Below are positions 8,105 through 17,091 of a stretch of DNA of 64,000 bases, in pieces. The DNA lies in the NCBI GenBank assembly GCA_051001135.1, contig JBPCNO010000007.1:9635-73634 (forward strand), written 5' to 3'. The notes beneath the pieces were generated by a model. It had not been told where the DNA came from and ran no database searches. It saw only the letters and a list, made by a program, of their open reading frames with translations. The position numbers and the translations under genes are program-made. Numbering within the stretch: the stretch's first letter is position 1; each line of letters begins with the position of its first letter. Source of the DNA: CAWHMN01 sp051001135. GTDB taxonomy: Bacteria; Acidobacteriota; Terriglobia; Terriglobales; Acidobacteriaceae.

Positions 8105-10954
8105 ATGGAAGCTACCGCCAGACCCGTCCGAATGCTGCGCTTCGGTGTCTTTGAAGTGGATATGCAAGCGTGCGAGTTGCGTAAACATGGGACACGCATC
8201 CGGCTTCAGGATCAGCCATTTCAAATTCTGCTGATCCTGCTGGAGCGGCCCGGTGAACTGGTGAGCCGGGAGGAGGTTCGCCGCAGACTCTGGACGGCCG
8301 ATACCTTCGTAGATTTCGATCACAACCTGAACAAGGCGATGACCAAGCTTCGCTCCGCCCTGGGCGATTGCGCGGACAATCCGCGTTTCATCGAGACGCT
8401 GCACCGCAAGGGATACCGCTTCATTGCTCCTGTGAGCTGGCCGGCCGATACTGCGGCAGCGCCGACGCATGGGGGCTCGCTGGCTCTGGTTCCACCGGTC
8501 AGCATTCCATCGGTCGGGGTTCCATCGATCGGGGTTCCATCGGTCGGGGTTCCATCGATCGTGGTTCCATCCGAAGCGATGCCATCCGGAATGGCGCCAT
8601 CCGGGACGGGGCCGGGGCATGAAGCTTCGGCACCCCTGCATGAAGTGCTTTCGAACCGCCCGCTCCGGCCACAGGCACGGTGGGCTATCGCGTTGGTGGC
8701 CATCATTCTGGCGTGCTCAGGAGCGCTCGTTTACCCGCATCTGCGTACGGCGCGAGGCAACGCGCCCGAATTCAACACGCCCGGTTCCATCACCCCGCGC
8801 CGCTCGGTCGCCGTCCTCGGTTTCAAGAACCTCTCCGGCAGAGCGGAGGAAGCGTGGCTATCCACGGCACTCTCGGATTGGCTGACCACCGATCTTTCGT
8901 CCGGAGATCAACTGCGCACGGTTTCCACGGAAGATGTGGCGCGCATGGAGAGTGAGCTGCCGCTGCCCGAAATCGACAGCCTGGAGAAAAGCGGCCTGGG
9001 CAGGATCGGCAGAGATCTCAACACGGATTATGTGGTGGTGGGCGCCTATGCCGTAATCGGCAGCGGCTCGGAGGGCCAGATTCGTCTCGATCTCCGGCTG
9101 CAGGATACGCGTACGGGCGAGACCGTGACCGCGGTTTCGGAGACCGGCACTGAGTCGCACCTCTTCAACCTGGTGTCGCGAGCGGGAGAGCGGCTGCGGG
9201 CGGGGTTGGGAATCCAGGGCGTGACGCGCGAGGAGGCAGCCGAGGTCGCGGTTGCGCTCCCGGCGAACCACGATGCAGCCCGCCTCTATTCGGAAGGGCT
9301 GGAGAAGCTGCGTGTTTTTGATGCGCTGGGCGGCCGCGATCTTCTGCAACAAGCGATTGCGATCGATCCCAAGTATTCGCTGTCTCACGCTGCTCTTGCC
9401 ACTGCATGGGCGGAGCTCGGCTACGACGAAAGGGCCGGGCTCGAAGCGAAAGAGGCGTTCAATCTATCCTCCAACCTGCCCCGGCCGGAGCGCCTGCTGG
9501 TGGAAGGACGCTATGACGAGATCTCCCGGCACTGGGACAGCGCCATCAATATCTATCGTGCTCTGTTCGAGTTCTTTCCGGACAGCCTGGACTACGGACT
9601 CGCGCTGGCCGACGCTGAGGTGAACGGCGGCAAAGGAACGGAAGCGCTGGCCACCGTCGAGGCATTGCGTCAATTGCCGTCACCTCTCAGTGACGACCCT
9701 CGCCTGGATTTGGCCGACGATCGCGCGGCAGAGTCGCTGGGCGATTTCCGGCGCGACCTCCGCTCGGCAATGAAGGCCAGCGAAAAGGCGCGGGCCACCG
9801 GAGCATCCTTGCTGCTGGCTCAGGCACTGGCCGATGAGTGCTGGGCCTTCAACAACCTCGGTGAACCGGACGAGGCAGTCGAAGCGGCCGAAGCGTCAAA
9901 GCGACTCTTTGCAGCTACCGGGGACCGCAGAGGAGTCGGTCTGGCAACCAACACCATGGGCATCACGCTTGAAAACAAAGGCGACGCTGCCGGCGCAAAA
10001 CAGATGTACGAAGGCGGCTTGTCCATTTACCGGAAGATCGGCAACAAGCTTGGCGTTGCCAGCGATCTGGATAATCTGGGCGATGTATTGATGGCGCTCG
10101 GCGACCTGAACGGTTCGAGACGGAGTTATGACGAATCCCTGGCCACGTATCGCGAGATAGGGCATGAAGACGGAGTGGCGCTGGCGAAAGGCGGCCTGGG
10201 AATTGTGCTGCTCGCCATGGGCGATCACCAAGAAGCGAAGAAGGACCTGGAGGAATCACTCGACGCATGTTTTCGTCTGGGGGACAAGAGCAAGGCGGCC
10301 TTCGATTTGGCGGGACTGGGAAAAACGCTTCGCGCGGAGGGAGACGTGGACGGCGCGCGGAGGTACGACGCGCGGGCGCTGGCCATGTTCGAGGAGATCG
10401 GCGACCGGTCCAGCGCCGCCCGTAGCCAGCTTGCGATGGCGGAACTGCTCATCGACGAAGGCAATGCCAGGCCAGCGGTGAAGCAGGTGCGCCAGGCAGC
10501 CGACGAGTTCAGGAAGGAGAAGGCGGCAGACAGCGAGGCCATTGCGGACGCAATGCTGGCTCGCGCCCTGCTGGCGGAGGGGAGATCCGGCGATGCCCGG
10601 AACGCTATTCGGGAGGCGGATTCCGCCTTGACCAAGAGCGATCGCCATGATGCGAAACTGCTGGTGGCCATCACCTCGGCCCAGGTGCGCGCAGCCTCGG
10701 GCGATCGGGCCGATGAGACGCAGGCCGCGAGCATGATGGAGCGCGTCCTTTCGGAATCCCGGCGATCGGGATTCGTGACCTACGAGTTTGAAGCCCGGCT
10801 GGCGCTTGCAGCGCTAGAGATGCGCTCCGGAAGCAACTCAACGGCGCGCGCTCGTCTTCAGGAGTTGCAAAAAGAGGCGGATGCAAGGGGCTTTGGACGC
10901 ATCGCTCGCGAAGCCGGCTCTTTGCAGAGAATCAGTGTGGCGGAGTTGAAGTAG
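8105..10954 (+). CDS. membrane-bound winged-helix (OmpR/CadC-type) regulator with TPR domain
   Basis: The product has 949 residues from the ATG at 8105; the frame is open to 8024 but the extra 27 residues look non-coding. Residues about 10-105 form an OmpR/PhoB-type winged helix (FEVDMQACELRKHG..., LVSREEVRRRLW, FDHNLNKAMTKLRSALGD, RKGYRFIAPV). A Pro-rich linker with a 15-bp tandem repeat follows (see 8489-8608), then one transmembrane helix (about 195-213) and a FlgO-like domain (SVAVLGFKNLSG...). About 12 TPR-like repeats extend to the C-terminus. The layout resembles ToxR/CadC one-component regulators with a periplasmic sensor, here a TPR array. The target genes are unknown, possibly the divergent TonB receptor. 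Confidence 0.85.
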   Translation: MEATARPVRMLRFGVFEVDMQACELRKHGTRIRLQDQPFQILLILLERPGELVSREEVRRRLWTADTFVDFDHNLNKAMTKLRSALGDCADNPRFIETLHRKGYRFIAPVSWPADTAAAPTHGGSLALVPPVSIPSVGVPSIGVPSVGVPSIVVPSEAMPSGMAPSGTGPGHEASAPLHEVLSNRPLRPQARWAIALVAIILACSGALVYPHLRTARGNAPEFNTPGSITPRRSVAVLGFKNLSGRAEEAWLSTALSDWLTTDLSSGDQLRTVSTEDVARMESELPLPEIDSLEKSGLGRIGRDLNTDYVVVGAYAVIGSGSEGQIRLDLRLQDTRTGETVTAVSETGTESHLFNLVSRAGERLRAGLGIQGVTREEAAEVAVALPANHDAARLYSEGLEKLRVFDALGGRDLLQQAIAIDPKYSLSHAALATAWAELGYDERAGLEAKEAFNLSSNLPRPERLLVEGRYDEISRHWDSAINIYRALFEFFPDSLDYGLALADAEVNGGKGTEALATVEALRQLPSPLSDDPRLDLADDRAAESLGDFRRDLRSAMKASEKARATGASLLLAQALADECWAFNNLGEPDEAVEAAEASKRLFAATGDRRGVGLATNTMGITLENKGDAAGAKQMYEGGLSIYRKIGNKLGVASDLDNLGDVLMALGDLNGSRRSYDESLATYREIGHEDGVALAKGGLGIVLLAMGDHQEAKKDLEESLDACFRLGDKSKAAFDLAGLGKTLRAEGDVDGARRYDARALAMFEEIGDRSSAARSQLAMAELLIDEGNARPAVKQVRQAADEFRKEKAADSEAIADAMLARALLAEGRSGDARNAIREADSALTKSDRHDAKLLVAITSAQVRAASGDRADETQAASMMERVLSESRRSGFVTYEFEARLALAALEMRSGSNSTARARLQELQKEADARGFGRIAREAGSLQRISVAELK
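8489..8608 (+). repeat. 15-bp in-frame tandem repeat in the regulator linker
   Basis: Eight consecutive 15-bp units of the form gttccatcggtcggg (degenerate at the ends) run in frame and encode VPSxG-type pentapeptides between the DNA-binding domain and the transmembrane helix. The middle units (8504-8563) are nearly identical. This is a coding minisatellite, not a CRISPR array, because there are no spacers. Confidence 0.9.
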
Positions 10955-11163
10955 TCGCGCAACCTGGAAGCCGCCGTACATCTGGGCTTGACGCCGGTCC
11001 GGTGCGCCATCTGGAGCGGCAGGGCAGTTGATTCCACCGTTTTCCGGCTTTGTTTGCAGACACTTAAGGGGGAACTACAACGAAGGATGTATTTCAATCT
11101 TCCGGTGGGGGGACTATGTTTTTGACGATGTAAGAATAGGTCGAGTGTCTCGACGGAGAGTCC

Positions 11164-11337
11164 ATGAAAAACCTTGTTCGCCTATTACTGGTTCCTGCCT
11201 TCATCGTCGTAGCGCAGATTGCCCTAGCTGCCGGTCCCGCCGACCCGCAACCCCAGCAGCCGCTCCCACCCATTCTGCAACCGGGCCCGGGGCCTAGCGG
11301 CCCAGTAGACCCGACTCCGGTTCAGCCTCCGCGTTAG
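11164..11337 (+). CDS. small secreted proline-rich peptide (cassette A)
   Basis: A 57-residue ORF begins ATG AAA AAC at 11164, with GGAGAG shortly upstream as a ribosome site. Residues 1-20 are a clear Sec signal peptide (MKNLVRLLLVPAFIVVAQIA, with a cut near LAAG). The remaining 35 or so residues are over one third proline and contain LPPILQPGPGPSGP, ending QPPR. It has no recognised domain. It lies 13 bp upstream of the multi-TM gene at 11351 and is probably co-transcribed with it. The arrangement is repeated at 36545-37733, where the peptide contains repeated APILR; both share a P-I-L core and a C-terminal Arg. Function is unknown. Confidence 0.7.
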   Translation: MKNLVRLLLVPAFIVVAQIALAAGPADPQPQQPLPPILQPGPGPSGPVDPTPVQPPR

Positions 11338-11350
11338 CCAGGACAAACGT

Positions 11351-12070
11351 ATGAACATGGAAGTGTCGGATTACCTCCTATGGCTGACCGGGTTCATTCT
11401 GAACCTGGGCCTACTCTGTGTTCTGCTGCACAAGCGGCGGTTCCGGAAACTTCCCTGGTTCACGCTGCTGATCGCCCAGGATGCAGCGCAGACGATCGTG
11501 CTCTTCTGCGTGCAGAAATACCCGACGGTCAACTTCTACACCTACTGGAGCTTCGAGGCACTGGACGCCCTGTTGCGTCTGCTCGTGCTCTATGAGGTGG
11601 CAGACCTTCTGCTTGCGCAATTCGAATTGAGCGTCACGCACCTGCTGCGGCGATACTGGAGCTTCTTCGTGGGGCTGCTGGCGATGATCGTTGGAATCGT
11701 TTGGTTCACGCCCTCAAGCCCCTATCTACCGGTCAGCGTCGCGCTGCGCATCGGCCAGGTCTCCTCCATCTGCGTCGGTGGCGCAACTTCCCTACTAGTG
11801 GTGGTGACGTTTTTCTTCGGTCTCCGCTTCCGCGTACACGCCCAGGCGGTGGTTTACGGGCTGGCCCTCTATATGTTCGGCAAGCTGTGGGCACATACCA
11901 TGCTGCTGCTCCTGGGCGGCGACCTCCAGTCGTGGTCCGCTCTGGAGATAGGACTTAAGCCGGTCTATCATATGACCCTGCTGATCTGGATCGCATGTCT
12001 ATGGTCGGAGGAGCCTGAGGTGAAGCTGACACCCGAGATGCAGCGACTGATGCGGTTAGAGGCTGCCTAG
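11351..12070 (+). CDS. multi-spanning membrane protein, paralogue of 36936-37733 (cassette A)
   Basis: The product has 239 residues with about seven hydrophobic helices and short loops, and a short cytosolic-looking tail (SEEPEVKLTPEMQRLM). It aligns by eye over its whole length with the product at 36936. Shared features are the opening LLW-TGF--NL with RR after the first helix, P-FT before the second helix, LD near helix three, LLVL-E, and the C-terminal W--------E-P---TP-M. I do not recognise a named family. A small signal-peptide-bearing ORF ends 13 bp upstream. Receptor, exporter or processing roles are all possible; none is shown by the sequence. Confidence 0.8.
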   Translation: MNMEVSDYLLWLTGFILNLGLLCVLLHKRRFRKLPWFTLLIAQDAAQTIVLFCVQKYPTVNFYTYWSFEALDALLRLLVLYEVADLLLAQFELSVTHLLRRYWSFFVGLLAMIVGIVWFTPSSPYLPVSVALRIGQVSSICVGGATSLLVVVTFFFGLRFRVHAQAVVYGLALYMFGKLWAHTMLLLLGGDLQSWSALEIGLKPVYHMTLLIWIACLWSEEPEVKLTPEMQRLMRLEAA

Positions 12071-12583
12071 CGGACATCTCCTTTTTGGGGCGGAGATCGC
12101 ACATTTCCCTACGCGATGCCGTTGATCGACATAACAAGGAAAAATGCGGCGCGTCACTCTGGATCTTCCTCACTATGCTACCGGAGTAGCCATCGCCCAC
12201 TTTTGTGCAGAGTCCGCTGCTTTGGAGACCGCTCCTTAGCGTCTGCCCAAGGACCCGTCAAGCAATAGAGGTCAAAGGTAAGCGTCGCAGATGTTTGTAG
12301 AACGTTTTGCGGCTGATGCGGTCGGCATGGGAAAGCGTCAATTGAGGCCGGTCGCATTCGAGAGATGGTCGAGTTTCGGGAAAACGGCGCCTTGGTTGTC
12401 TTCGCACCTCCCCCAAAAGCCGCAATCGACCTTTGTGCGCCTGCCCAGTGGTTCTCCACGGACATCAACTTGGATTGATTGCATCCGTGGGAAAGAACTG
12501 CTGGTGCGCGAAGAGATGTTGCGGATGAGTCTCCTGGAAGTATCCGCTCCCGATTTCGTTGCTTGAAATTTGTGCCGCAATAG
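12071..12583. other. intergenic stretch without supported gene
   Basis: This stretch follows cassette A. Short overlapping frames exist on both strands around 12290-12600, but none shows a domain, signal peptide or ribosome site. Together with the DUF2950 remnant immediately downstream, it may be decayed coding DNA, but I could not assign it. Confidence 0.4.
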
Positions 12584-12844
12584 CCAGGACGGGATCACGG
12601 CTGCGGTGCGGCGGACTTACTAACTCATCCGCTGCGCTACACTAACAATCTCACTGGTACAAAATATCGGGCACACCATGCCGGTGTGGCGTCGATCGCC
12701 TACCCGGCAGGCTACCGGGTGTCAGGTGTCATGACATTCCTGCTCACGAGTAGCGGCGCCGTGTACGAGAAAAATCTTGGACCACAAACAGCAACACTGC
12801 ATCTTCAAACAGAGCCGACTAGAGATTGGGTTCCGGTGCAATAA
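12584..12844 (+). pseudogene. C-terminal remnant of a DUF2950-family protein
   Basis: The frame read from 12584 to the TAA at 12842-12844 gives a product with AYPAGYRVSGVMTFLL, SSGAVYEKNLGPQTATL and a final WVPVQ. I recall this pattern as the end of DUF2950 proteins (AYPA-YG-SGVMTF...VY-KDLGP-T). There is no start codon before an internal ATG at 12731, and an in-frame TAG at 12581 closes the frame upstream. Only the last 80 or so residues survive of a protein normally near 300. The multicopper oxidase gene begins 17 bp later. Confidence 0.6.
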
Positions 12845-12861
12845 GGCTCCATTCGGCAGCC

Positions 12862-14346
12862 ATGAGCATGAGAACCGTACATATCGTTTTCAGCGCGTTT
12901 GCTCTCCTCAGTGCGGCTCCCGGCCAGCGCACAGGCCAGCGCACTGTTGTTGCTGACCCTCCCGAGGTGCGCGGCCCATTTATTCTGACCGCCGCCTATG
13001 ACGCTGAGAGTGGGCACAATGCCTTCTTTTTTGCCGGCAGAGCTGTCCGCCCAACGATTCGTACTCTGCCCGGTGACCTGATCAACGTCCGCTATGTAAA
13101 TAATCTTCCCGTCCATTCAAGTGAACAATGTGCGCTTGGGCCGTGTGCAAACGGCAGCAACTTGCATTTCCACGGCCTGCATGTTTCGCCCGAAAAACCG
13201 CAGGACGACGTGTTAACAATGATGTCCACCCCTGGGCAGACACTCCATTACCGTGTTGAAATACCGGCCTACGCCGCCCCAGGCCTCTACTGGTATCACA
13301 CGCATCCGCACGGCGAAAGCACCCGTCAGGCTCTCGATGGCATGTCTGGAGCCATCGTCATTGATGGAATTGACCGCTACTATCCAGAACTGCGGCAGAT
13401 GCGCGAGCGCGTGCTTGTCCTCCGCGAACGCAGCATAGAAAACGAGAGCAGCGAGTCTCGCAAGGAACTCTTGCGAGTCGTCGGTGTTCCCGCTGAGCGG
13501 TGTGGAACATCCACCGAACAGCGGCCTGAGCGGATATTTACCCTGAATGGCGAAATGCGACCGCAGATTCCGATCAATCCAGGCGAGCGACAGTTCTGGC
13601 GGATCGTGAACGCCTCTCCGGATCGTTACGTGGATCTTCAACTAGGCGGGCAGCAACTGGAAGTTGTCGCGCTCGACGGCATGCCACTCTCCTACCATGA
13701 CCAAACCCGTCGTACGCTTAAGCTCGACCACATTCTGCTTGCGGCTGGCGGTCGAGTTGAAGCGATGGTCACTGGTCCGCCGGCGGGAACGCGCTCGACG
13801 CTGAGCACGCGGTGTATCGATACCGGTCCTGATGGCGATCCCAGTCCCTCGATGGTCATCGCTGATGTTGTAACGCATGTGCCCGCCGATTCATCTTCGC
13901 ACAGCGTTCCAACGACGGCAGGCGCTCCGGTATATCAGGTATTCCCCCGTCCTCAGTTGGAGCGGCTGGAGGCGGCCGTGCCCGATTTCACCGTGGTGCT
14001 TACCGAAGACAAAAATGGGTTCTACATCAATGGCAAGAAATTCTCGATGGACTCCGCCCCGATTCTGAACGTGCGAATCGGATCGTTGCATCATTGGAAG
14101 ATCGTGAACTCCACGCGCGAGCTGCATCCTTTTCACATCCATCAGGTGCACTTCCTCGCCTACGGCGTCAACGGGGTTCGACAGGATACGCCCGAATGGC
14201 TCGATACCGTCAATGTTCCCTACAACGGCACCGTGGATTTGGGCATGGACTTTACCGAACCGATAATCCGCGGAATGTCCGTTTTCCACTGCCATCTCCT
14301 AAACCACGAAGACAAAGGCATGATGGCCAAGATTCTATTTAAATGA
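12862..14346 (+). CDS. multicopper oxidase (three cupredoxin domains)
   Basis: The product has 494 residues. All four copper-binding motifs are present in order: HFHGLH (about residue 102), HTHPHG (about 146), HPFHIHQVHF (about 422) and HCHLLNHEDKGMM (about 476). Type 1, 2 and 3 copper sites should therefore be complete, with a Met as axial ligand. The chosen ATG at 12862 precedes a short hydrophobic leader (MSMRTVHIVFSAFALLSAAPG), so the protein is probably exported. These enzymes oxidise phenolics or metal ions using O2; the substrate cannot be told. It is monocistronic and follows a degraded gene. An upstream ATG at 12826 lies inside that remnant and is less likely. Confidence 0.92.
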   Translation: MSMRTVHIVFSAFALLSAAPGQRTGQRTVVADPPEVRGPFILTAAYDAESGHNAFFFAGRAVRPTIRTLPGDLINVRYVNNLPVHSSEQCALGPCANGSNLHFHGLHVSPEKPQDDVLTMMSTPGQTLHYRVEIPAYAAPGLYWYHTHPHGESTRQALDGMSGAIVIDGIDRYYPELRQMRERVLVLRERSIENESSESRKELLRVVGVPAERCGTSTEQRPERIFTLNGEMRPQIPINPGERQFWRIVNASPDRYVDLQLGGQQLEVVALDGMPLSYHDQTRRTLKLDHILLAAGGRVEAMVTGPPAGTRSTLSTRCIDTGPDGDPSPSMVIADVVTHVPADSSSHSVPTTAGAPVYQVFPRPQLERLEAAVPDFTVVLTEDKNGFYINGKKFSMDSAPILNVRIGSLHHWKIVNSTRELHPFHIHQVHFLAYGVNGVRQDTPEWLDTVNVPYNGTVDLGMDFTEPIIRGMSVFHCHLLNHEDKGMMAKILFK

Positions 14347-14628
14347 GTAGCAACTCCTCCGCAATTGTCGTCTCGTGGATCCGACGAATTGCCCTTGAGT
14401 TATAAACGGCCAGTAAGTGCGAACTTCCGCTCCCGATCGCGAACGAGCCTCGTAAAAAGCTCAGAACATTGCCATGCCGCTTTTTTTGATGACGATTATG
14501 AACGAGAATAGGGGTAAACTGCCAATTGGCTTGTCCTTCACCCACACCGTTTTCATCTCTCGGGCGAACAGAAACCTTGTTATACCAGAGGATATTGTTC
14601 CGAGTGGTTTGCATTTAGGGGAGATTCT

Positions 14629-16008
14629 GTGCGCGAAGACGTCATCCTCTTCATCGTAGGCACGCTGATTCTAGCTATCGGCTCGTCCGCGGTGATCGCC
14701 TATATTTTTCGATTGAGATATCGAGCGCGAGTCATACTGTGGTTCGGTCTCTTTGCAGGCCTCTACGGCGCCGTCCTCATGGTTCGCAGTCCTATCTATC
14801 GAGCAGCCTTTGGGGAACCGGAAGAAGTGGTAGTTTTCGCCGAAAGAGTTCTCAGCCTAGGCACAATTGTCCCTGGGCTTCTTCTCTTCGAAGAGTTTTA
14901 CGGCAAGGGATGGCACTCTTCGATTCGGTGGTTGATCGGCATCTATTGTGTTATTGCTGTAGGGGCATTCGGGTACATGGTCGTTCAACATCGGCCTGAA
15001 CTGGTGCCTTCCCCCGGCATAGGGTTGGCGGTCTTCCTACCTATCGTACTGATCCTCGGCCGGATATCTGGATATAGGCTGCCGCATCTGCCAAACAGGA
15101 GAGTGATGTTAGGCGGACTGCTCGCTTTCTTCGTAGCGTTTTCCGTTGACCATCTGCGAAACCGGGAGCTCGGCGCGTGGCACCCTGGCCTCGAGCCATA
15201 CGGATTTCTCGTTTTGCTCATCTGTCTCGGCCACGCGGCAGCACAGAGAATACTCGCGGATGAAAAGCAACTCGCATCTCTTTCCGAGGAGATGCGTATT
15301 GCCACCGCGATTCAAACGTCAATTCTTCCTCATTCGATCCCCTCTACACAGAATGTCCGTATCGCCGTGAGGTATGCCCCGATGAATGCCGTGGCCGGGG
15401 ATTTGTACGATTTTCCCAAAGTGCGGTCAGGGTGCCTTGGGATTCTAGTTGCCGATGTGATGGGACACGGCGTACCGGCAGCGCTGATTGCGTCCATGGT
15501 AAAAGTTGGGGTGTTGACTCAACCAGGCCGTGACGGGCGACCCGGCAATACGATCTGGGGGCTCAATGCAATACTCTGCGAAGAGGCTCCCGGCCAGTTC
15601 GTCACCGCAGTGTATGTCTACCTGAATGCGTTGAGCAGAACAGGTTGCTACTCCGCCGCCGCACATCCGCCTCCGTTGCTGTGGCGTCGAGAGCAACAAA
15701 GTTTGCTGAAACTTGACGCCACCGGTCTTCTGTTGGGAGTCCGGTCGAATGAGGTCTATTCCGATAGCCGGTTCACGTTCGAAGCGGGAGATCGGCTTCT
15801 GGTATATACGGATGGCCTGGTAGAGGCTGAAAACGCCAAGGGAGAGTCCTTTGGCGATGTTATGCTCTCCGAGCTCATTGAGGTCTGCCAGGATCTTGAT
15901 GCCAGCGCATTTGCTCAAAGGGTCCAAGATGCCGTTCTCGCATGGTCCCGAACAGGACGTGCCGGCGGCCAAACTGACGACATAACGCTGATCGTGGTCG
16001 ATCTATGA
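14629..16008 (+). CDS. membrane-anchored SpoIIE/RsbU-type PP2C serine phosphatase
   Basis: The product has 459 residues. A GTG start at 14629 is supported by an AGGGGAG ribosome site about 7 bp upstream. The N-terminal half (about 1-205) is a run of roughly six or seven transmembrane helices. A short linker follows (DEKQLASLSEEMRIATAIQ), then a PP2C/SpoIIE domain (about 225-459) with the metal-site motifs AVAGDLYDF, VADVMGHGVPAAL, YTDGLVEA and GGQTDDITLIVV. Such proteins dephosphorylate anti-sigma-factor antagonists in partner-switching pathways in response to a membrane signal. No anti-sigma or antagonist gene is adjacent. Confidence 0.9.
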   Translation: MREDVILFIVGTLILAIGSSAVIAYIFRLRYRARVILWFGLFAGLYGAVLMVRSPIYRAAFGEPEEVVVFAERVLSLGTIVPGLLLFEEFYGKGWHSSIRWLIGIYCVIAVGAFGYMVVQHRPELVPSPGIGLAVFLPIVLILGRISGYRLPHLPNRRVMLGGLLAFFVAFSVDHLRNRELGAWHPGLEPYGFLVLLICLGHAAAQRILADEKQLASLSEEMRIATAIQTSILPHSIPSTQNVRIAVRYAPMNAVAGDLYDFPKVRSGCLGILVADVMGHGVPAALIASMVKVGVLTQPGRDGRPGNTIWGLNAILCEEAPGQFVTAVYVYLNALSRTGCYSAAAHPPPLLWRREQQSLLKLDATGLLLGVRSNEVYSDSRFTFEAGDRLLVYTDGLVEAENAKGESFGDVMLSELIEVCQDLDASAFAQRVQDAVLAWSRTGRAGGQTDDITLIVVDL

Positions 16009-16125
16009 GGCTAGAACAGAGGAGTCGCCTGCCTATAACACTACCGATCGCGCGAGATTCCGAGAAACCATCTATTTGGCGCAGTCGACCGTAAGTGAGA
16101 TTTCTAAGCTCTTTTGTTTTGTTGG

Positions 16126-16200
16126 CGTCCCCGACGGGATTCGAACCCGTGTTATCGCCGTGAAAGGGCGGTGTCCTAGGCCGGGCTAGACGACGGGGAC
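16126..16200 (-). tRNA. tRNA-Glu (anticodon TTC)
   Basis: Read on the minus strand, the 5' GTCCCCG pairs with 3' CGGGGAC to form a 7-bp acceptor stem. The anticodon loop is CTTTCAC (anticodon TTC), and the T-arm has GGTTCGAATCC. The length is 75 nt plus an encoded CCA at 16123-16125. All arms can be folded by eye. Confidence 0.95.
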
Positions 16201-16384
16201 GCTGCGCTCCGCTCGGCTGCGAGCGGAAGGGCTGGCGAGCGGGCGCTCGCACCTTCTGACTCTACCAAGCTGCCTGGGGGGTGTCAAAAGGAGCAGCAGC
16301 CGCTGCCCTCGTCGATGGTCGACACTTCTATGCCTTCCCGCTTGCACGTGCCATCCACCCGGATACGCTATAAACGCTACAGAG

Positions 16385-17080
16385 ATGCGACGCTTCAAGT
16401 ATCTGGATACGCTCACCATCGTCTTCGTCACGGTATTGCTGGTGTCCAACCTGGTTGGACAGAAGATCTGCCGCGTGGGGCATCTGGAGTTGAGCGGCGC
16501 GGAGCTTCTCTTCCCTATCACCTATATCTTCGGAGATATCTTTACCGAGGTCTACGGCTACGCAGCCTCGCGGCGCGCCATCTGGCTGGGCTTCCTCGCG
16601 ATGGCGCTGCTGTCGGTCTTCGGCGCGATCGCCGTCGCGTTGCCGCCGGCGCCGGACTGGCACCACCAGCAGGCCTTCGCTGTCGTCTTCGGCCTGGTGC
16701 CGCGCTTTGCGGTGGCCAGTCTGGTGGCCTACTGGGCGGGCGAGTTCACCAACTCCTACACCATGGCGAAGATGAAGCTGCTGACTGGCGGCAAATGGCT
16801 GTGGACGCGGACACTCGGCTCCACCCTCACCGGCCAGGCTGTAGATACCACGCTGGTCATCCTGATTGCGTTCTGGGGGCAATCGTGGGCCACCATCGGC
16901 ACGGTCGTCGTGTCTTCCTATGTGGTGAAGGTGGTCTATGAAGCGCTGGCCACGCCGCTGACCTATGCGGTGGTCTACGGGCTGAAGCGCTCCGAGCAGG
17001 TGGATGCCTTTGACGACCACGCCGACTTCAACCCCTTCCGCTTCGGCTGGCGCAAAGCTGCGCAGCCGGAGGAAGTATAA
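16385..17080 (+). CDS. yhhQ: queuosine precursor transporter (VUT/YhhQ family)
   Basis: The product has 231 residues and about six transmembrane helices. The family signature region FPITYIFGDIFTEVYGY lies near residues 43-59, and AGEFTNSYTMAKMK near 117-130; both are characteristic of the VUT/YhhQ (DUF165) family, which takes up 7-deazaguanine queuosine precursors. The ATG at 16385 directly precedes the first helix. The quinone oxidoreductase gene begins 11 bp downstream, so the two may share a transcript. No preQ1 riboswitch was recognised upstream. Confidence 0.92.
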   Translation: MRRFKYLDTLTIVFVTVLLVSNLVGQKICRVGHLELSGAELLFPITYIFGDIFTEVYGYAASRRAIWLGFLAMALLSVFGAIAVALPPAPDWHHQQAFAVVFGLVPRFAVASLVAYWAGEFTNSYTMAKMKLLTGGKWLWTRTLGSTLTGQAVDTTLVILIAFWGQSWATIGTVVVSSYVVKVVYEALATPLTYAVVYGLKRSEQVDAFDDHADFNPFRFGWRKAAQPEEV

Positions 17081-17091
17081 GGAGAGTTCGC

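Noticed and set aside
8489..8608. Possible CRISPR-like array
   Set aside because: Units are contiguous without spacers and lie in frame within a gene.
12291..12566. Short open frames on both strands downstream of cassette A
   Set aside because: No domain, signal or ribosome site; possibly decayed DNA, so listed only as a gene-free stretch.
16260..16384. preQ1 riboswitch upstream of the queuosine-precursor transporter
   Set aside because: Searched by eye for the small pseudoknot pattern with an A-rich tail; nothing convincing was found.
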